From Campylobacter concisus (GTDB lineage: Bacteria > Campylobacterota > Campylobacteria > Campylobacterales > Campylobacteraceae), in the NCBI RefSeq assembly GCF_003048875.2, contig NZ_CP049264.1:558001-622000 (forward strand): DNA of 64,000 nucleotides. The letters run 5' to 3'. Positions 38,251 through 55,214 of this stretch are shown here, in pieces. Position 1 is the first letter of the stretch, and the number at the start of each line of letters is the position of its first letter. The notes under the pieces are model-generated. The model saw nothing but the letters and a program-made list of their open reading frames with translations. It was not told where the DNA came from and made no database searches. The translations under genes and the position numbers were made by a program.

Positions 38251-38869
38251 AATTTTGCTTCTTTTCTTTTTTGTTTCTTCTCTTTTTGCAAATAATTTTG
38301 AAATTTCTCCAAAAAATATATCTCAGTGTAAAAATCAAATTTGCAAAAATATCCTAAATCACTATGCAAATTTTATGAAAAAAATAGAACACGAAAGCTT
38401 TATCAGAAAGCTGGAGCTCATAAATTCATACTTAAATTCTTTGATGCCAAGATATGATGATTTTTACAATACAAATGTAGATGTGTGGAGCACTAGGGGG
38501 GAGTTTTTAAGGCGAGGTGGCGGAGACTGCGAAGAGTACGCGATATCAAAGCGCGATAGCCTAAAAGATCTTGGCGTGGATAATCAAAAATGCCTTCTAG
38601 TAGTTCAGGAAAAAAATACAAAAAAATATCATATGGTGCTAGCTGTTTGGGAAAATTTACACAAAGAGCCTTTGATACTGGATAATCTTAGCTTTAGAGT
38701 TTTGCCACTTTCGAAGCGCTACGACTTAGTGCCAGAGTATTGCTTGATGGACGGGAAATATTTTAAGATAAAAAAAGATGGCATAAATTTAGAGCCTGTA
38801 AATATAAGAATGCAAACTTACGAAAATTTGATAAAAAAGGAAAAAGAAGAGAAATTTTGGAAGAATTAA
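38243..38869 (+). CDS. LapG-type transglutaminase-like cysteine protease (second copy)
   Basis: A 208-residue exported protein, signal peptide 1-16 (ends LFAN). It is a diverged paralogue of the protease at 30878-31543 with the same triad order Cys96-His130-Asp147 (RRGGGDCEEY, KYHMVLAVW, LILDN). The region before the catalytic Cys is shorter and the DYWAT segment is replaced by VDVWSTRGEFL. It ends the operon, and its last four bases overlap the end of a convergent gene. Confidence 0.88.
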   Translation: MRKILLLFFFVSSLFANNFEISPKNISQCKNQICKNILNHYANFMKKIEHESFIRKLELINSYLNSLMPRYDDFYNTNVDVWSTRGEFLRRGGGDCEEYAISKRDSLKDLGVDNQKCLLVVQEKNTKKYHMVLAVWENLHKEPLILDNLSFRVLPLSKRYDLVPEYCLMDGKYFKIKKDGINLEPVNIRMQTYENLIKKEKEEKFWKN

Positions 38870-39114
38870 TCTTCCAAGTCAATGTCTATTTTTTCAACAT
38901 TTGTTGTAATATCTTTAGTATTTTTCTCAATGTTGTGTTTATTTTTCTCGATTAGTGATCTGTTTTGACCTATAAGGTCTCTATTTTCTTTGATACCATC
39001 ACTGTTTTGCTCGATCATTTTGCTTAGTGTCGCTATCTTTTTTTCATAGCGGATCATTAAAAAGTAGATCACGTAAATTAGCAGTAAAATTACCGCCCAA
39101 GGTAAAAATTGCAT
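38866..39114 (-). CDS. small membrane protein with coiled coil
   Basis: An 82-residue protein with one N-terminal membrane segment (about residues 4-21) and a C-terminal helix with clear seven-residue periodicity, in which Ile/Leu, Asn and Glu recur (units such as IEQNSDG, IKENRDL, IGQNRSL, IEKNKHN, IEKNTKD). It is therefore a likely inner membrane-anchored coiled coil. The minus-strand ribosome site AAAGGA precedes the ATG. It converges with the second protease gene, overlapping by four bases. Function unknown. Confidence 0.72.
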   Translation of the reverse strand: MQFLPWAVILLLIYVIYFLMIRYEKKIATLSKMIEQNSDGIKENRDLIGQNRSLIEKNKHNIEKNTKDITTNVEKIDIDLED

Positions 39115-39320
39115 ATTAAATCCTTTGTAATTTTTCGTAATTATAGAAATTTTAGCTTTTAAAAAAAATAAAATTATAAAAAATGAAATTTTGTATATGT
39201 AAAATTTATATTTGTTTTTTGTAAAAGCGGCTCAGATTAGTGGGCTATTTTTGAAATTTCCTATAAAATTTATAGATTTTTGATTGCAAAAAAATAGATA
39301 AAATATTTTTCAAAATCTCC

Positions 39321-39349
39321 TTGACTTTTATTTTATTTTGGGCTATAAT
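39321..39349 (+). promoter_or_regulatory. strong sigma-70 promoter for the tRNA-tuf cluster
   Basis: TTGACT (39321-39326) and TATAAT (39344-39349) are 17 bases apart, close to the consensus and rare for a genome in which minus-35 boxes are usually weak. It lies 20 bases before tRNA-Thr. Confidence 0.85.
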
Positions 39350-39369
39350 TGCCACTTCACAAAACAGGT

Positions 39370-39445
39370 GCTGGTGTAGCTCAGTTGGTAGAGCTACTGC
39401 CTTGTAAGCAGTGGGTCGGCGGTTCAAGTCCGTTCACCAGCTCCA
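39370..39445 (+). tRNA. tRNA-Thr (anticodon TGT)
   Basis: A 76-base cloverleaf with encoded CCA. The acceptor arms GCTGGTG/CACCAGC match, the T arm contains GGTTCAAGTC, and the anticodon loop reads CTTGTAA with TGT. First of four tRNAs before tuf. Confidence 0.97.
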
Positions 39446-39497
39446 TTTTGTAACAGTGTTTGACCAGAAAATACCAAAATAACTTATTAATGTTTAA

Positions 39498-39582
<85 letters not shown>

Positions 39583-39589
39583 TTGTTAT

Positions 39590-39666
39590 GCGGGAGTAGC
39601 TCAGTTGGCTAGAGCATCAGCCTTCCAAGCTGAGGGTCGCGGGTTCGAACCCCGTTTCCCGCTCCA
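39590..39666 (+). tRNA. tRNA-Gly (anticodon TCC)
   Basis: 77 bases, acceptor arms GCGGGAG/TTCCCGC with one G-U pair, anticodon loop CTTCCAA, CCA encoded. Confidence 0.97.
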
Positions 39667-39790
39667 AAATTTGGGAAAGTAAACTGGGAGCTGTATCTAG
39701 ATTTTACTAAACACAGTTATTCCATCTTTATTTTCATGAATTTTTAGTTGTTTGTATGTTGATTAAAATCATCTCAGCCAAGCGTTTTTC

Positions 39791-39865
<75 letters not shown>

Positions 39866-39937
39866 CTGGTTTATATGATTTTATATTACTATACGAATTT
39901 GAATTAGATAAAGACACATATCATAACGGAGGAAAAG

Positions 39938-41137
39938 ATGGCTAAAGAAAAATTTTCACGCAACAAGCCACACGTAAACATAGGCACTATCGGTCACGTT
40001 GACCATGGTAAAACTACTTTAACAGCTGCAATATCTGCTGTTCTTTCACGCAAAGGTCTTGCTGAGCTAAAAGATTATGATAATATTGATAATGCTCCAG
40101 AAGAGAAAGAGCGTGGCATTACAATTGCTACTTCACACATTGAGTATGAGACAGAGAAACGTCACTATGCTCACGTTGACTGCCCAGGTCACGCCGACTA
40201 TGTAAAAAACATGATTACAGGTGCTGCACAAATGGACGGCGCTATTCTAGTTGTTTCTGCAGCAGACGGCCCAATGCCACAAACAAGAGAGCACATCTTG
40301 CTATCTCGCCAAGTTGGTGTTCCTTATATCGTTGTTTTCATGAACAAAGCAGATATGGTCGATGATGCTGAGTTACTTGAACTAGTTGAAATGGAAATTC
40401 GCGAACTACTTAACGAGTACAACTTCCCAGGTGATGATACTCCAATAGTTTCTGGTTCAGCACTTAAAGCTCTTGAAGAGGCAAAAGCTGGACAAGACGG
40501 CGAATGGTCAGCAAAAATTATGGAACTAATGGATGCGGTTGATAGCTATATCCCAACTCCAGTTCGTGCTACAGATAAAGATCTTCTTATGCCAATCGAA
40601 GATGTTTTCTCAATTTCAGGTCGTGGTACAGTTGTAACAGGTAGAATTGAGAAAGGTGTTGTAAAAGTTGGCGATACAATAGAAATCGTTGGTATCAAAC
40701 CTACACAAACAACAACGGTTACTGGTGTTGAGATGTTTAGAAAAGAGATGGATCAAGGTGAAGCTGGCGATAACGTTGGTGTTCTTCTTCGTGGTACTAA
40801 AAAAGAAGACGTTGAACGTGGTATGGTTCTTTGCAAACCTAAGTCAATTACTCCTCACACAAAATTTGAGGGTGAGGTTTATATTCTAACTAAAGAAGAG
40901 GGCGGTCGTCATACTCCTTTCTTTAACAACTATAGACCACAATTTTATGTAAGAACAACTGACGTTACTGGTTCTATTACATTACCAGAAGGCACAGAGA
41001 TGGTTATGCCAGGTGATAACGTAAGAATTTCTGTTGAGCTTATCGCTCCAGTTGCACTTGAAGAAGGTACTCGTTTTGCTATCCGTGAAGGTGGTAGAAC
41101 TGTTGGTTCAGGTGTTGTTTCAAAAATACTTGGTTAA
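39938..41137 (+). CDS. tuf: elongation factor Tu
   Basis: GTPase that delivers aminoacyl-tRNA to the ribosome. G1 GHVDHGKTT (about residues 19-27), G2 region GITIATSH, G3 DCPGH and G4 NKAD are all intact, and 399 residues is the normal length. A strong ribosome site (GGAGG) precedes the ATG. It follows the four tRNA genes, the classical arrangement of a tRNA-tuf operon, and is followed by a stable hairpin before rpmG. Confidence 0.99.
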   Translation: MAKEKFSRNKPHVNIGTIGHVDHGKTTLTAAISAVLSRKGLAELKDYDNIDNAPEEKERGITIATSHIEYETEKRHYAHVDCPGHADYVKNMITGAAQMDGAILVVSAADGPMPQTREHILLSRQVGVPYIVVFMNKADMVDDAELLELVEMEIRELLNEYNFPGDDTPIVSGSALKALEEAKAGQDGEWSAKIMELMDAVDSYIPTPVRATDKDLLMPIEDVFSISGRGTVVTGRIEKGVVKVGDTIEIVGIKPTQTTTVTGVEMFRKEMDQGEAGDNVGVLLRGTKKEDVERGMVLCKPKSITPHTKFEGEVYILTKEEGGRHTPFFNNYRPQFYVRTTDVTGSITLPEGTEMVMPGDNVRISVELIAPVALEEGTRFAIREGGRTVGSGVVSKILG

Positions 41138-41150
41138 TTTATAAAAATAT

Positions 41151-41176
41151 GCCAAAGGGGAACCCCTTTGGCTTTC
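41151..41176 (+). terminator. hairpin between tuf and rpmG
   Basis: GCCAAAGGGG (41151-41160) and CCCCTTTGGC (41163-41172) form a perfect 10-bp stem with a minimal loop, followed by TTTCT. The U-tract is short, so it may only partly terminate. Confidence 0.75.
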
Positions 41177-41190
41177 TATAAGGAATATAT

Positions 41191-41349
41191 ATGAGAATTA
41201 AAATCGGTTTAAAATGCTCTGAGTGTGGTGATATCAATTATACTACTACAAAAAACAGCAAAACCACTACAGATAAGGTTGAGCTCAAAAAATATTGCCC
41301 AAGATTAAAAAAACATACTGTTCATAAAGAAGTTAAGTTAAAAAGCTAA
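41191..41349 (+). CDS. rpmG: 50S ribosomal protein L33
   Basis: A 52-residue basic protein too short for most gene finders' default lists. It has the zinc-ribbon cysteines in LKCSECG and only a single cysteine in [10 protein letters not shown], so the second Cys pair is incomplete. The motif [13 protein letters not shown] is typical of L33. Ribosome site AAGGAA, ATG start. It lies between tuf and tRNA-Trp, as in other bacteria. Confidence 0.95.
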   Translation: MRIKIGLKCSECGDINYTTTKNSKTTTDKVELKKYCPRLKKHTVHKEVKLKS

Positions 41350-41369
41350 ATTAAGAATAAGTAGCTATT

Positions 41370-41445
41370 AGGGCAATAGCTCCAACGGTAGAGCGCTGGA
41401 TTCCAAATCCAATGGTTGGGGGTTCGAATCCCTCTTGCCCTGCCA
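41370..41445 (+). tRNA. tRNA-Trp (anticodon CCA)
   Basis: 76 bases, acceptor arms AGGGCAA/TTGCCCT with discriminator G, anticodon loop TTCCAAA, CCA encoded. Located between rpmG and secE, the usual place. Confidence 0.97.
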
Positions 41446-41462
41446 CAATTAAGGTTAAGATT

Positions 41463-41642
41463 ATGGAAAAATTTATAAATTATATAAAGCTATCTAAATT
41501 GGAAATAATGAAAGTTATCTTTCCTACTAAAGAACAAATTAGAAATGCTTTTATTGCAGTTTTTATCGTGGTCGCTGTTGTTTCACTTTTTTTAGCTCTT
41601 GTTGATGTTATTATGTCCTTTGTTCTTTCTAAAGTTATATAG
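41463..41642 (+). CDS. secE: preprotein translocase subunit SecE
   Basis: A 59-residue inner membrane protein clamping SecY. It has an amphipathic N-terminal helix and one membrane segment (about residues 30-52), the minimal SecE form. The frame is open back into the tRNA-Trp gene, but the ATG at 41463 begins the conserved part. It precedes nusG by 14 bases. Confidence 0.93.
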   Translation: MEKFINYIKLSKLEIMKVIFPTKEQIRNAFIAVFIVVAVVSLFLALVDVIMSFVLSKVI

Positions 41643-41656
41643 GATAAGGAAAAATA

Positions 41657-42187
41657 ATGTCACACAAATGGTATGCTATACAAACTTACGCTGGTAGCGA
41701 AATGGCAGTAAAAAGAGGAATTGAAAATTTAGTTAGAGATCACGGTATCGAAGATCAACTAAAAGAAGTTATCGTTCCTACAGAAGACGTAATAGAGATA
41801 AAAAACGGTAAGCAAAAAATTAATGAAAGAACTCTTTATCCTGGATATGCTTTTGCATGTTTAGATCTTGATACAGCTCTTTGGCATAAGATTCAGTCTT
41901 TGCCAAAGGTTGGACGTTTTATCGGTGAGGCTAAAAAGCCTACACCATTGACTGAAAAAGATATAAATACTATCTTGGAGAAAGTTCAAAAAAGAGCGGC
42001 ACCAAAACCTAAAATATTTTTTGAGGATGGTGAAAGCGTTCGCATAACAGAAGGTCCTTTTGCTAACTTTACAGGTATCGTTGAAGAATACGATATGATA
42101 CATGGCAAGCTTAGACTCAATGTTTCTATTTTTGGTAGAAGTACCCCTGTTGATATTTTGTATTCACAAGTTGAGAAGATAATTTAA
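41657..42187 (+). CDS. nusG: transcription termination/antitermination protein NusG
   Basis: Binds RNA polymerase and links it to Rho or the ribosome. The 176-residue protein has the N-terminal NGN domain ([17 protein letters not shown]) and the C-terminal KOW domain (about 120-176, [15 protein letters not shown]). Ribosome site AAGGAAA. Followed by rplK after ten bases. Confidence 0.97.
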   Translation: MSHKWYAIQTYAGSEMAVKRGIENLVRDHGIEDQLKEVIVPTEDVIEIKNGKQKINERTLYPGYAFACLDLDTALWHKIQSLPKVGRFIGEAKKPTPLTEKDINTILEKVQKRAAPKPKIFFEDGESVRITEGPFANFTGIVEEYDMIHGKLRLNVSIFGRSTPVDILYSQVEKII

Positions 42188-42197
42188 GGAGCAAGAA

Positions 42198-42623
42198 ATG
42201 GCTAAAAAAGTTATAGGTGAAATAAAATTACAAATTGCCGCAACAAAAGCAAATCCTAGCCCGCCAGTTGGTCCAGCATTAGGACAAAAAGGCGTTAATA
42301 TTATGGAATTTTGTAAAGCCTTTAATGAAAAAACAAAAGATATGGTTGGATTTAATATCCCGGTCGTTATAACAGTTTATGCTGATAAAAGTTTTACATT
42401 TATCACAAAGCAACCACCTGCTACGGACCTTATTAAGAAGGCTGCGGGTATAACAAAAGGAACAGATAATCCTTTAAAAAATAAAGTAGGTAAATTAACA
42501 AAAGCTCAAGTTTTAGAAATTGTTGAGAAAAAACTTGTTGATTTAAATACAAATGATAAAGAGCAAGCAGCTAAGATTATTGCTGGTTCAGCTCGTTCAA
42601 TGGGTGTCGAAGTAGTAGACTAA
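42198..42623 (+). CDS. rplK: 50S ribosomal protein L11
   Basis: A 141-residue stalk-base protein that binds 23S rRNA near the GTPase centre. The hallmarks [20 protein letters not shown] in the N-terminal domain and [10 protein letters not shown] at the C-terminus are present. Ribosome site AAGGAGC. A 59-base spacer with a short CCGTC/GACGG hairpin separates it from rplA. Confidence 0.97.
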   Translation: MAKKVIGEIKLQIAATKANPSPPVGPALGQKGVNIMEFCKAFNEKTKDMVGFNIPVVITVYADKSFTFITKQPPATDLIKKAAGITKGTDNPLKNKVGKLTKAQVLEIVEKKLVDLNTNDKEQAAKIIAGSARSMGVEVVD

Positions 42624-42682
42624 AACCTTTACCGTCAGGTTGATTTTTAAAAGACGGAAGCAATTTATATGCGGAGAAATTT

Positions 42683-43384
42683 ATGGGAAAAACTAGTAAG
42701 AGATTTCAAGAATTGCTCAAAAAAGTAGAGCAAGATAAAATTTATAACCTTAGCGAGGCTATCGATACTGTTAAAACTCTAGCTTCTGCTAAATTTAATG
42801 AGACAGTTGAGATTGCGTTAAAATTAAACGTTGATCCAAGACATGCTGATCAAATGGTTCGTGGTTCTGTTGTTTTACCAGCTGGTACAGGCAAAGTTGT
42901 AAGAGTTGCTGTTATAGCAAAAGATGCTAAAGCTGATGAGGCAAAAGCTGTTGGTGCTGACATAGTTGGTGCTGATGATCTAGTTGAGGATATCCAAAAA
43001 GGTATAATGAACTTTGATGTTCTTATAGCTACTCCAAATTTAATGGGTCTTGTAGGTAAAGTTGGTAGAATTTTAGGACCTAAAGGTTTAATGCCAAATC
43101 CAAAAACTGGAACAGTTACAATGGATGTTGCACAAGCTGTTAATAATGCAAAAAGTGGTCAGGTAAATTTCCGTGTCGACAAGCAAGGAAATATACATGC
43201 AGGTCTTGGTAAGGTCAATTTTACTAAAGAGCAATTAAATGAAAATATTTCAACATTTATTAAAGCTATTAATAAACATAAACCTGCGACTGCAAAAGGT
43301 AGATATGTAAAAAATGCTTCATTGTCTTTAACAATGAGCCCTTCTGTAACTCTTGATACTCAAGAAGTTATGGATTTAAAATAA
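42683..43384 (+). CDS. rplA: 50S ribosomal protein L1
   Basis: A 233-residue two-domain protein of the L1 stalk. [28 protein letters not shown] and the C-terminal LSLTMSPSV are typical. In many bacteria L1 also represses its own operon; no obvious L1 target is resolved here. Confidence 0.97.
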   Translation: MGKTSKRFQELLKKVEQDKIYNLSEAIDTVKTLASAKFNETVEIALKLNVDPRHADQMVRGSVVLPAGTGKVVRVAVIAKDAKADEAKAVGADIVGADDLVEDIQKGIMNFDVLIATPNLMGLVGKVGRILGPKGLMPNPKTGTVTMDVAQAVNNAKSGQVNFRVDKQGNIHAGLGKVNFTKEQLNENISTFIKAINKHKPATAKGRYVKNASLSLTMSPSVTLDTQEVMDLK

Positions 43385-43404
43385 TAATTTAGAGAAATTT
43401 ATAT

Positions 43405-43487
43405 CTTAGATTGGAGATAGCCGAGGCCATTGGGCTTAATTGATTCGACCCGCTCTGCTTGAAATTACCGGTCGGAAAGGAGAAAAA
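43405..43487 (+). promoter_or_regulatory. candidate L10 autoregulatory leader
   Basis: The 103-base gap before rplJ contains a structured stretch with CCGAGGCCATTGGGCTTAA and ACCGGTCGG. Leaders before rplJ in many bacteria fold to bind the L10-L12 complex. Only position and hairpin potential support this. Confidence 0.4.
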
Positions 43488-43973
43488 GTGACACGTAACG
43501 AAAAAACTGAAGTTGTTGCAAAATTAGAGAGTGAATTTAAAACTGCTGAAGCTATTGTAGTTTGTGACTATCGTGGTCTTTCAGTTAAAAAACTTGAAGT
43601 TTTAAGAAATTCTGCAAAAGAACAAAATGTAAAAGTTCAAGTTATTAAAAATACTCTTGCAAATATTGCTCTTAAAAATTCTGATAAAGTCGGAATGGAA
43701 CTTAAAGATACAAACATCTATCTTTGGAGTGAAGATCAATTAGCAGTAACTAAAGTAGCCGCAAAATTTGAAGAGGCTAATGCTGACCTTTTCAAAATTA
43801 AAACAGCATATATCGATGGCGAAGTTGCAAGCGTTGATAAAGTTAAAGCTCTATCTAAAATGCCTAGCCGTGATGAGCTTATTGCGATGCTTTTGCAAGT
43901 TTGGAATGCGCCAATTCAAAATTTCACAATTGGTTTGAATGCGCTTAAAGAGAAAAAAGAACAATCAGCTTAA
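43488..43973 (+). CDS. rplJ: 50S ribosomal protein L10
   Basis: A 161-residue stalk protein that anchors L7/L12. The N-terminus [17 protein letters not shown] and the segment [16 protein letters not shown] are typical. The start is GTG, chosen because AAAGGAG (43477-43483) lies just upstream; an ATG-free extension to 43440 would run into the leader structure. Confidence 0.95.
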   Translation: MTRNEKTEVVAKLESEFKTAEAIVVCDYRGLSVKKLEVLRNSAKEQNVKVQVIKNTLANIALKNSDKVGMELKDTNIYLWSEDQLAVTKVAAKFEEANADLFKIKTAYIDGEVASVDKVKALSKMPSRDELIAMLLQVWNAPIQNFTIGLNALKEKKEQSA

Positions 43974-44001
43974 TTAAATTAAAAAATAATAAGGATTAAA
44001 A

Positions 44002-44379
44002 ATGGCAATTACAAAAGAAGACGTATTAGAGTTTATATCTAATCTTTCTGTACTTGAACTTAGCGAACTTGTAAAAGAGTTTGAAGAGAAATTTGGTGTT
44101 AGCGCAGCTCCTGTAATGGTAGCTGGTGGTGCAGTTGCTGCTGGTGGTGCAGCTGCTGCTGAAGAAAAAACAGAATTTAACATCGTTCTTGTTGATTCTG
44201 GTGATAAGAAAATCAACGTTATTAAGGTTGTTAGAGCACTTACTGGTCTTGGTCTTAAAGAGGCTAAAGATGCAGTTGAAGGAACTCCATCTGTTCTTAA
44301 AGAAGGCGTTAGCAAAGACGAAGCTGAAGCAGCTAAAAAAGAGCTTGAAGAGGCTGGTGCTAAGGTTGAACTTAAATAA
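44002..44379 (+). CDS. rplL: 50S ribosomal protein L7/L12
   Basis: A 125-residue acidic stalk protein that recruits translation GTPases. N-terminal dimerisation helices, an Ala/Gly-rich hinge (about residues 38-52) and the C-terminal domain with [11 protein letters not shown] are all clear. Ribosome site AAGGA. Followed by a terminator before rpoB. Confidence 0.98.
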   Translation: MAITKEDVLEFISNLSVLELSELVKEFEEKFGVSAAPVMVAGGAVAAGGAAAAEEKTEFNIVLVDSGDKKINVIKVVRALTGLGLKEAKDAVEGTPSVLKEGVSKDEAEAAKKELEEAGAKVELK

Positions 44380-44406
44380 TTTTTTATTATTTAGGCTTAA
44401 TATTTC

Positions 44407-44434
44407 AAGAGAGGGCAGAGGCTCTCTCTTTTTT
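44407..44434 (+). terminator. terminator or attenuator between rplL and rpoB
   Basis: AGAGAG (44408-44413) pairs with CTCTCT (44422-44427) around GGCAGAGG, followed by CTTTTTT. In many bacteria partial termination here sets the ratio of ribosomal protein to polymerase. Confidence 0.75.
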
Positions 44435-44454
44435 AAATTTTAGATGCCTTGTAA

Positions 44455-53143
<8,689 letters not shown>

Positions 53144-53148
53144 TATAT

Positions 53149-53180
53149 TAAGCCCCGCATCTGGGGCTTAATTCTCTTAT
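53149..53180 (+). terminator. terminator after rpoC
   Basis: TAAGCCCC (53149-53156) and GGGGCTTA (53163-53170) form a perfect 8-bp stem around GCATCT, followed by ATTCTCTT. Confidence 0.85.
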
Positions 53181-53276
53181 AAATTTACCCACTTAAATTT
53201 ACAAAATTTCAAAATTTACAAGCCGTTAATCAATATTAAATAAAATCCATAACTAAAAATATGTAACGGAGATATT

Positions 53277-53666
53277 ATGAAAAATGTCGATCTTGGACTT
53301 TTATTTCTGCGCTTAGGTCTTGGAATTTGCCTTTTTATGCACGGCTTTGGCAAAATTTTACACGGAGTTGGCGGCGTAAAGAGCATTTTAGTTGATGCTG
53401 GACTACCTAGTTTTCTGGCGTATTTTGCCTATCTTAGCGAGGTTTTAGCCCCTATAATGATTGCTGTTGGTTTTTACTCAAGGCTTGGCGCGCTCCTAGT
53501 TTTTGGCTCTAGTCTTGTCATTTTGTATTCATATTTTGGCTTGTCAAATTTACTTGAGCTAACTAATGTAAATGGCTTTAAAGCAGAGCTTATATATCTT
53601 TATATCGCTATGTCACTTTGCATCATCTCGACTGGTAGCGGTAAATACGCTATCAAACAAGATTGA
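53277..53666 (+). CDS. DoxX family membrane protein
   Basis: A 129-residue protein with four hydrophobic segments (about 7-25, 45-65, 70-90 and 103-120). The opening LGLLFLRLGLGICLFMHGFGKI and the segment FYSRLGALLVF fit the DoxX family, small membrane proteins of uncertain function sometimes linked to quinone or sulfur redox. It stands alone between two terminators. Confidence 0.85.
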   Translation: MKNVDLGLLFLRLGLGICLFMHGFGKILHGVGGVKSILVDAGLPSFLAYFAYLSEVLAPIMIAVGFYSRLGALLVFGSSLVILYSYFGLSNLLELTNVNGFKAELIYLYIAMSLCIISTGSGKYAIKQD

Positions 53667-53669
53667 TCT

Positions 53670-53702
53670 AAATTTAGCACATATCAGATGTGCTAAATTT
53701 TC
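53670..53702 (+). terminator. terminator after the DoxX gene
   Basis: AAATTTAGCACA (53670-53681) and TGTGCTAAATTT (53689-53700) form a perfect 12-bp stem with a 7-base loop. The following tract is T-rich (TTCACACGTTTT) but not a pure run. Confidence 0.75.
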
Positions 53703-53801
53703 ACACGTTTTATTTAAATTTTAATTTTATTTTATTTTTTTATAACAATTTAAGTTTGTAGCCTTTAAATTCAAAAATATCTCAAATTTAAAGGACACAT
53801 G

Positions 53802-55214
53802 ATGAACTCTATAAAAAAAGAGCCTTCGTTTCTGCTGGCCCTTACGCCTATCTTGGTTATGATCGTAGGCCTTGCGCTTGGCGTTGGTTATATGAAGCTA
53901 AAGGTTGAGCCGATCATTTTGATAGCAGCCCTTGTGGCTGGTGGCATCGCTTGGAGGCTAGGATATAGTTGGAGTGAGCTTCAAGAGGGAGTGATAGAGA
54001 AAATTTCAAGCTCATTGCCAGCGCTTATGATACTTTGGGCAGTCGGTCTGCTTATTGGCTCGTGGGTATTTTCAGGCACCATCCCTATGATCATCTACTA
54101 CGGCGTGGATCTTATAAGTCCGCAGTATCTAGTCCTAACAGCTTTTGTCATCGCAGCCATCATCTCAACCGTAACTGGCACATCTTGGGGCTCTGCTGGC
54201 ACAGTCGGTGTCGCCATCATGGGCATAGCTCAAGGTCTTGATGTAAATTTAGCAGCAACTGCTGGTGCGGTAGTCGCAGGAGCATACTTTGGCGATAAGC
54301 TCTCCCCACTCTCAGACACGACAAACCTAGCTCCGATAGCAGCTGGCTCAGAGCTTTATGAACACATCAGACATATGTTTTATACGACTATCCCAGCAAC
54401 TATTGTTGCGATAGCAGCTTATCTATTCTTTGGTAGCGAGGCGGCAAGCAGTGGTGCAAATGTTTCAGAGTCGGTTTTGGCGCTTCAAGGTCAGCTTGAT
54501 AAAATTTTTCACTGGAATATCATCTTGCTTTTGCCTGTGCTTTTTGTCTTGGCTGGTTCGGTGCTAAAGTGGCCAACTATACCTGTCATGATCATCGCTT
54601 CGCTATTTTCAGTGCTTCTTGGCGTTATCGTTCAAGATTTTAGCTTTAAAAATGGCTTTATCTCAGTGATGACTGGCTTTAACGTCACGATGAGCGGCAT
54701 TAATATGGAGTTTTCAAAAGATATCACTAAGCTTTTAAATAGAGGCGGCGTGAGCTCGGTAAATTCAACCACTATACTAGTCATCTGCGCTATGGGCTTT
54801 GCTGGCATCATCTCAAAAACTGGCATGCTTACGAAGGTACTTCACACCATTATGGCAAGGGTCAAATCAACAGCAGGAGTCATCATCTCAACTATCGGCT
54901 CATGCCTAACTGTCGCATTTGTCACAGGTAGCTCATATCTTTCTATCCTCATCCCTGGTGAGATGTTTAAAGACTTTTATAAAGAGAAAAATTTAGCAGC
55001 CAAAAACCTATCAAGAACACTTGAAGACTCTGGCACCGTGATCGTCCCACTCATCCCTTGGTCAGCAGCTGGCGCATATATGACAGCTACACTTGGCGTG
55101 CCAACAGTAGAGTACTTGCCATGGGCGATCCTAAACTACATGGGCGTTGTCTTTGCTATCATTTTAGCGCTTACTGGCATCGGCATAGCTAAGATAAACA
55201 AGGACACCAAATGA
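53802..55214 (+). CDS. NhaC-family Na+/H+ antiporter-like transporter
   Basis: A 470-residue inner membrane transporter with about 11-12 membrane segments. GTSWGSAGTVGVAIMG, AGAYFGDKLSPLSDTTNLAP and EDSGTVIVPLIPWSAAG are typical of NhaC. The family includes Na+/H+ antiporters as well as carriers that swap organic acids, so the substrate is open. Two adjacent ATGs are possible; 53802 fits AAAGGA better. Its stop overlaps the isoaspartyl dipeptidase start by four bases, implying a shared job. Confidence 0.88.
   Translation: MNSIKKEPSFLLALTPILVMIVGLALGVGYMKLKVEPIILIAALVAGGIAWRLGYSWSELQEGVIEKISSSLPALMILWAVGLLIGSWVFSGTIPMIIYYGVDLISPQYLVLTAFVIAAIISTVTGTSWGSAGTVGVAIMGIAQGLDVNLAATAGAVVAGAYFGDKLSPLSDTTNLAPIAAGSELYEHIRHMFYTTIPATIVAIAAYLFFGSEAASSGANVSESVLALQGQLDKIFHWNIILLLPVLFVLAGSVLKWPTIPVMIIASLFSVLLGVIVQDFSFKNGFISVMTGFNVTMSGINMEFSKDITKLLNRGGVSSVNSTTILVICAMGFAGIISKTGMLTKVLHTIMARVKSTAGVIISTIGSCLTVAFVTGSSYLSILIPGEMFKDFYKEKNLAAKNLSRTLEDSGTVIVPLIPWSAAGAYMTATLGVPTVEYLPWAILNYMGVVFAIILALTGIGIAKINKDTK

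Noticed and set aside
38496-38501. A run of six G in the second protease gene as a phase-variable tract
   Set aside because: Campylobacter contingency tracts are normally eight or more G; six is probably too short to vary often.
29184-38869. The type I substrate within the locus
   Set aside because: Every gene in the interval is accounted for and none encodes a large repeat protein.
41412-41462. A longer SecE starting in the tRNA-Trp gene
   Set aside because: It would translate tRNA sequence; the ATG at 41463 fits the family length.
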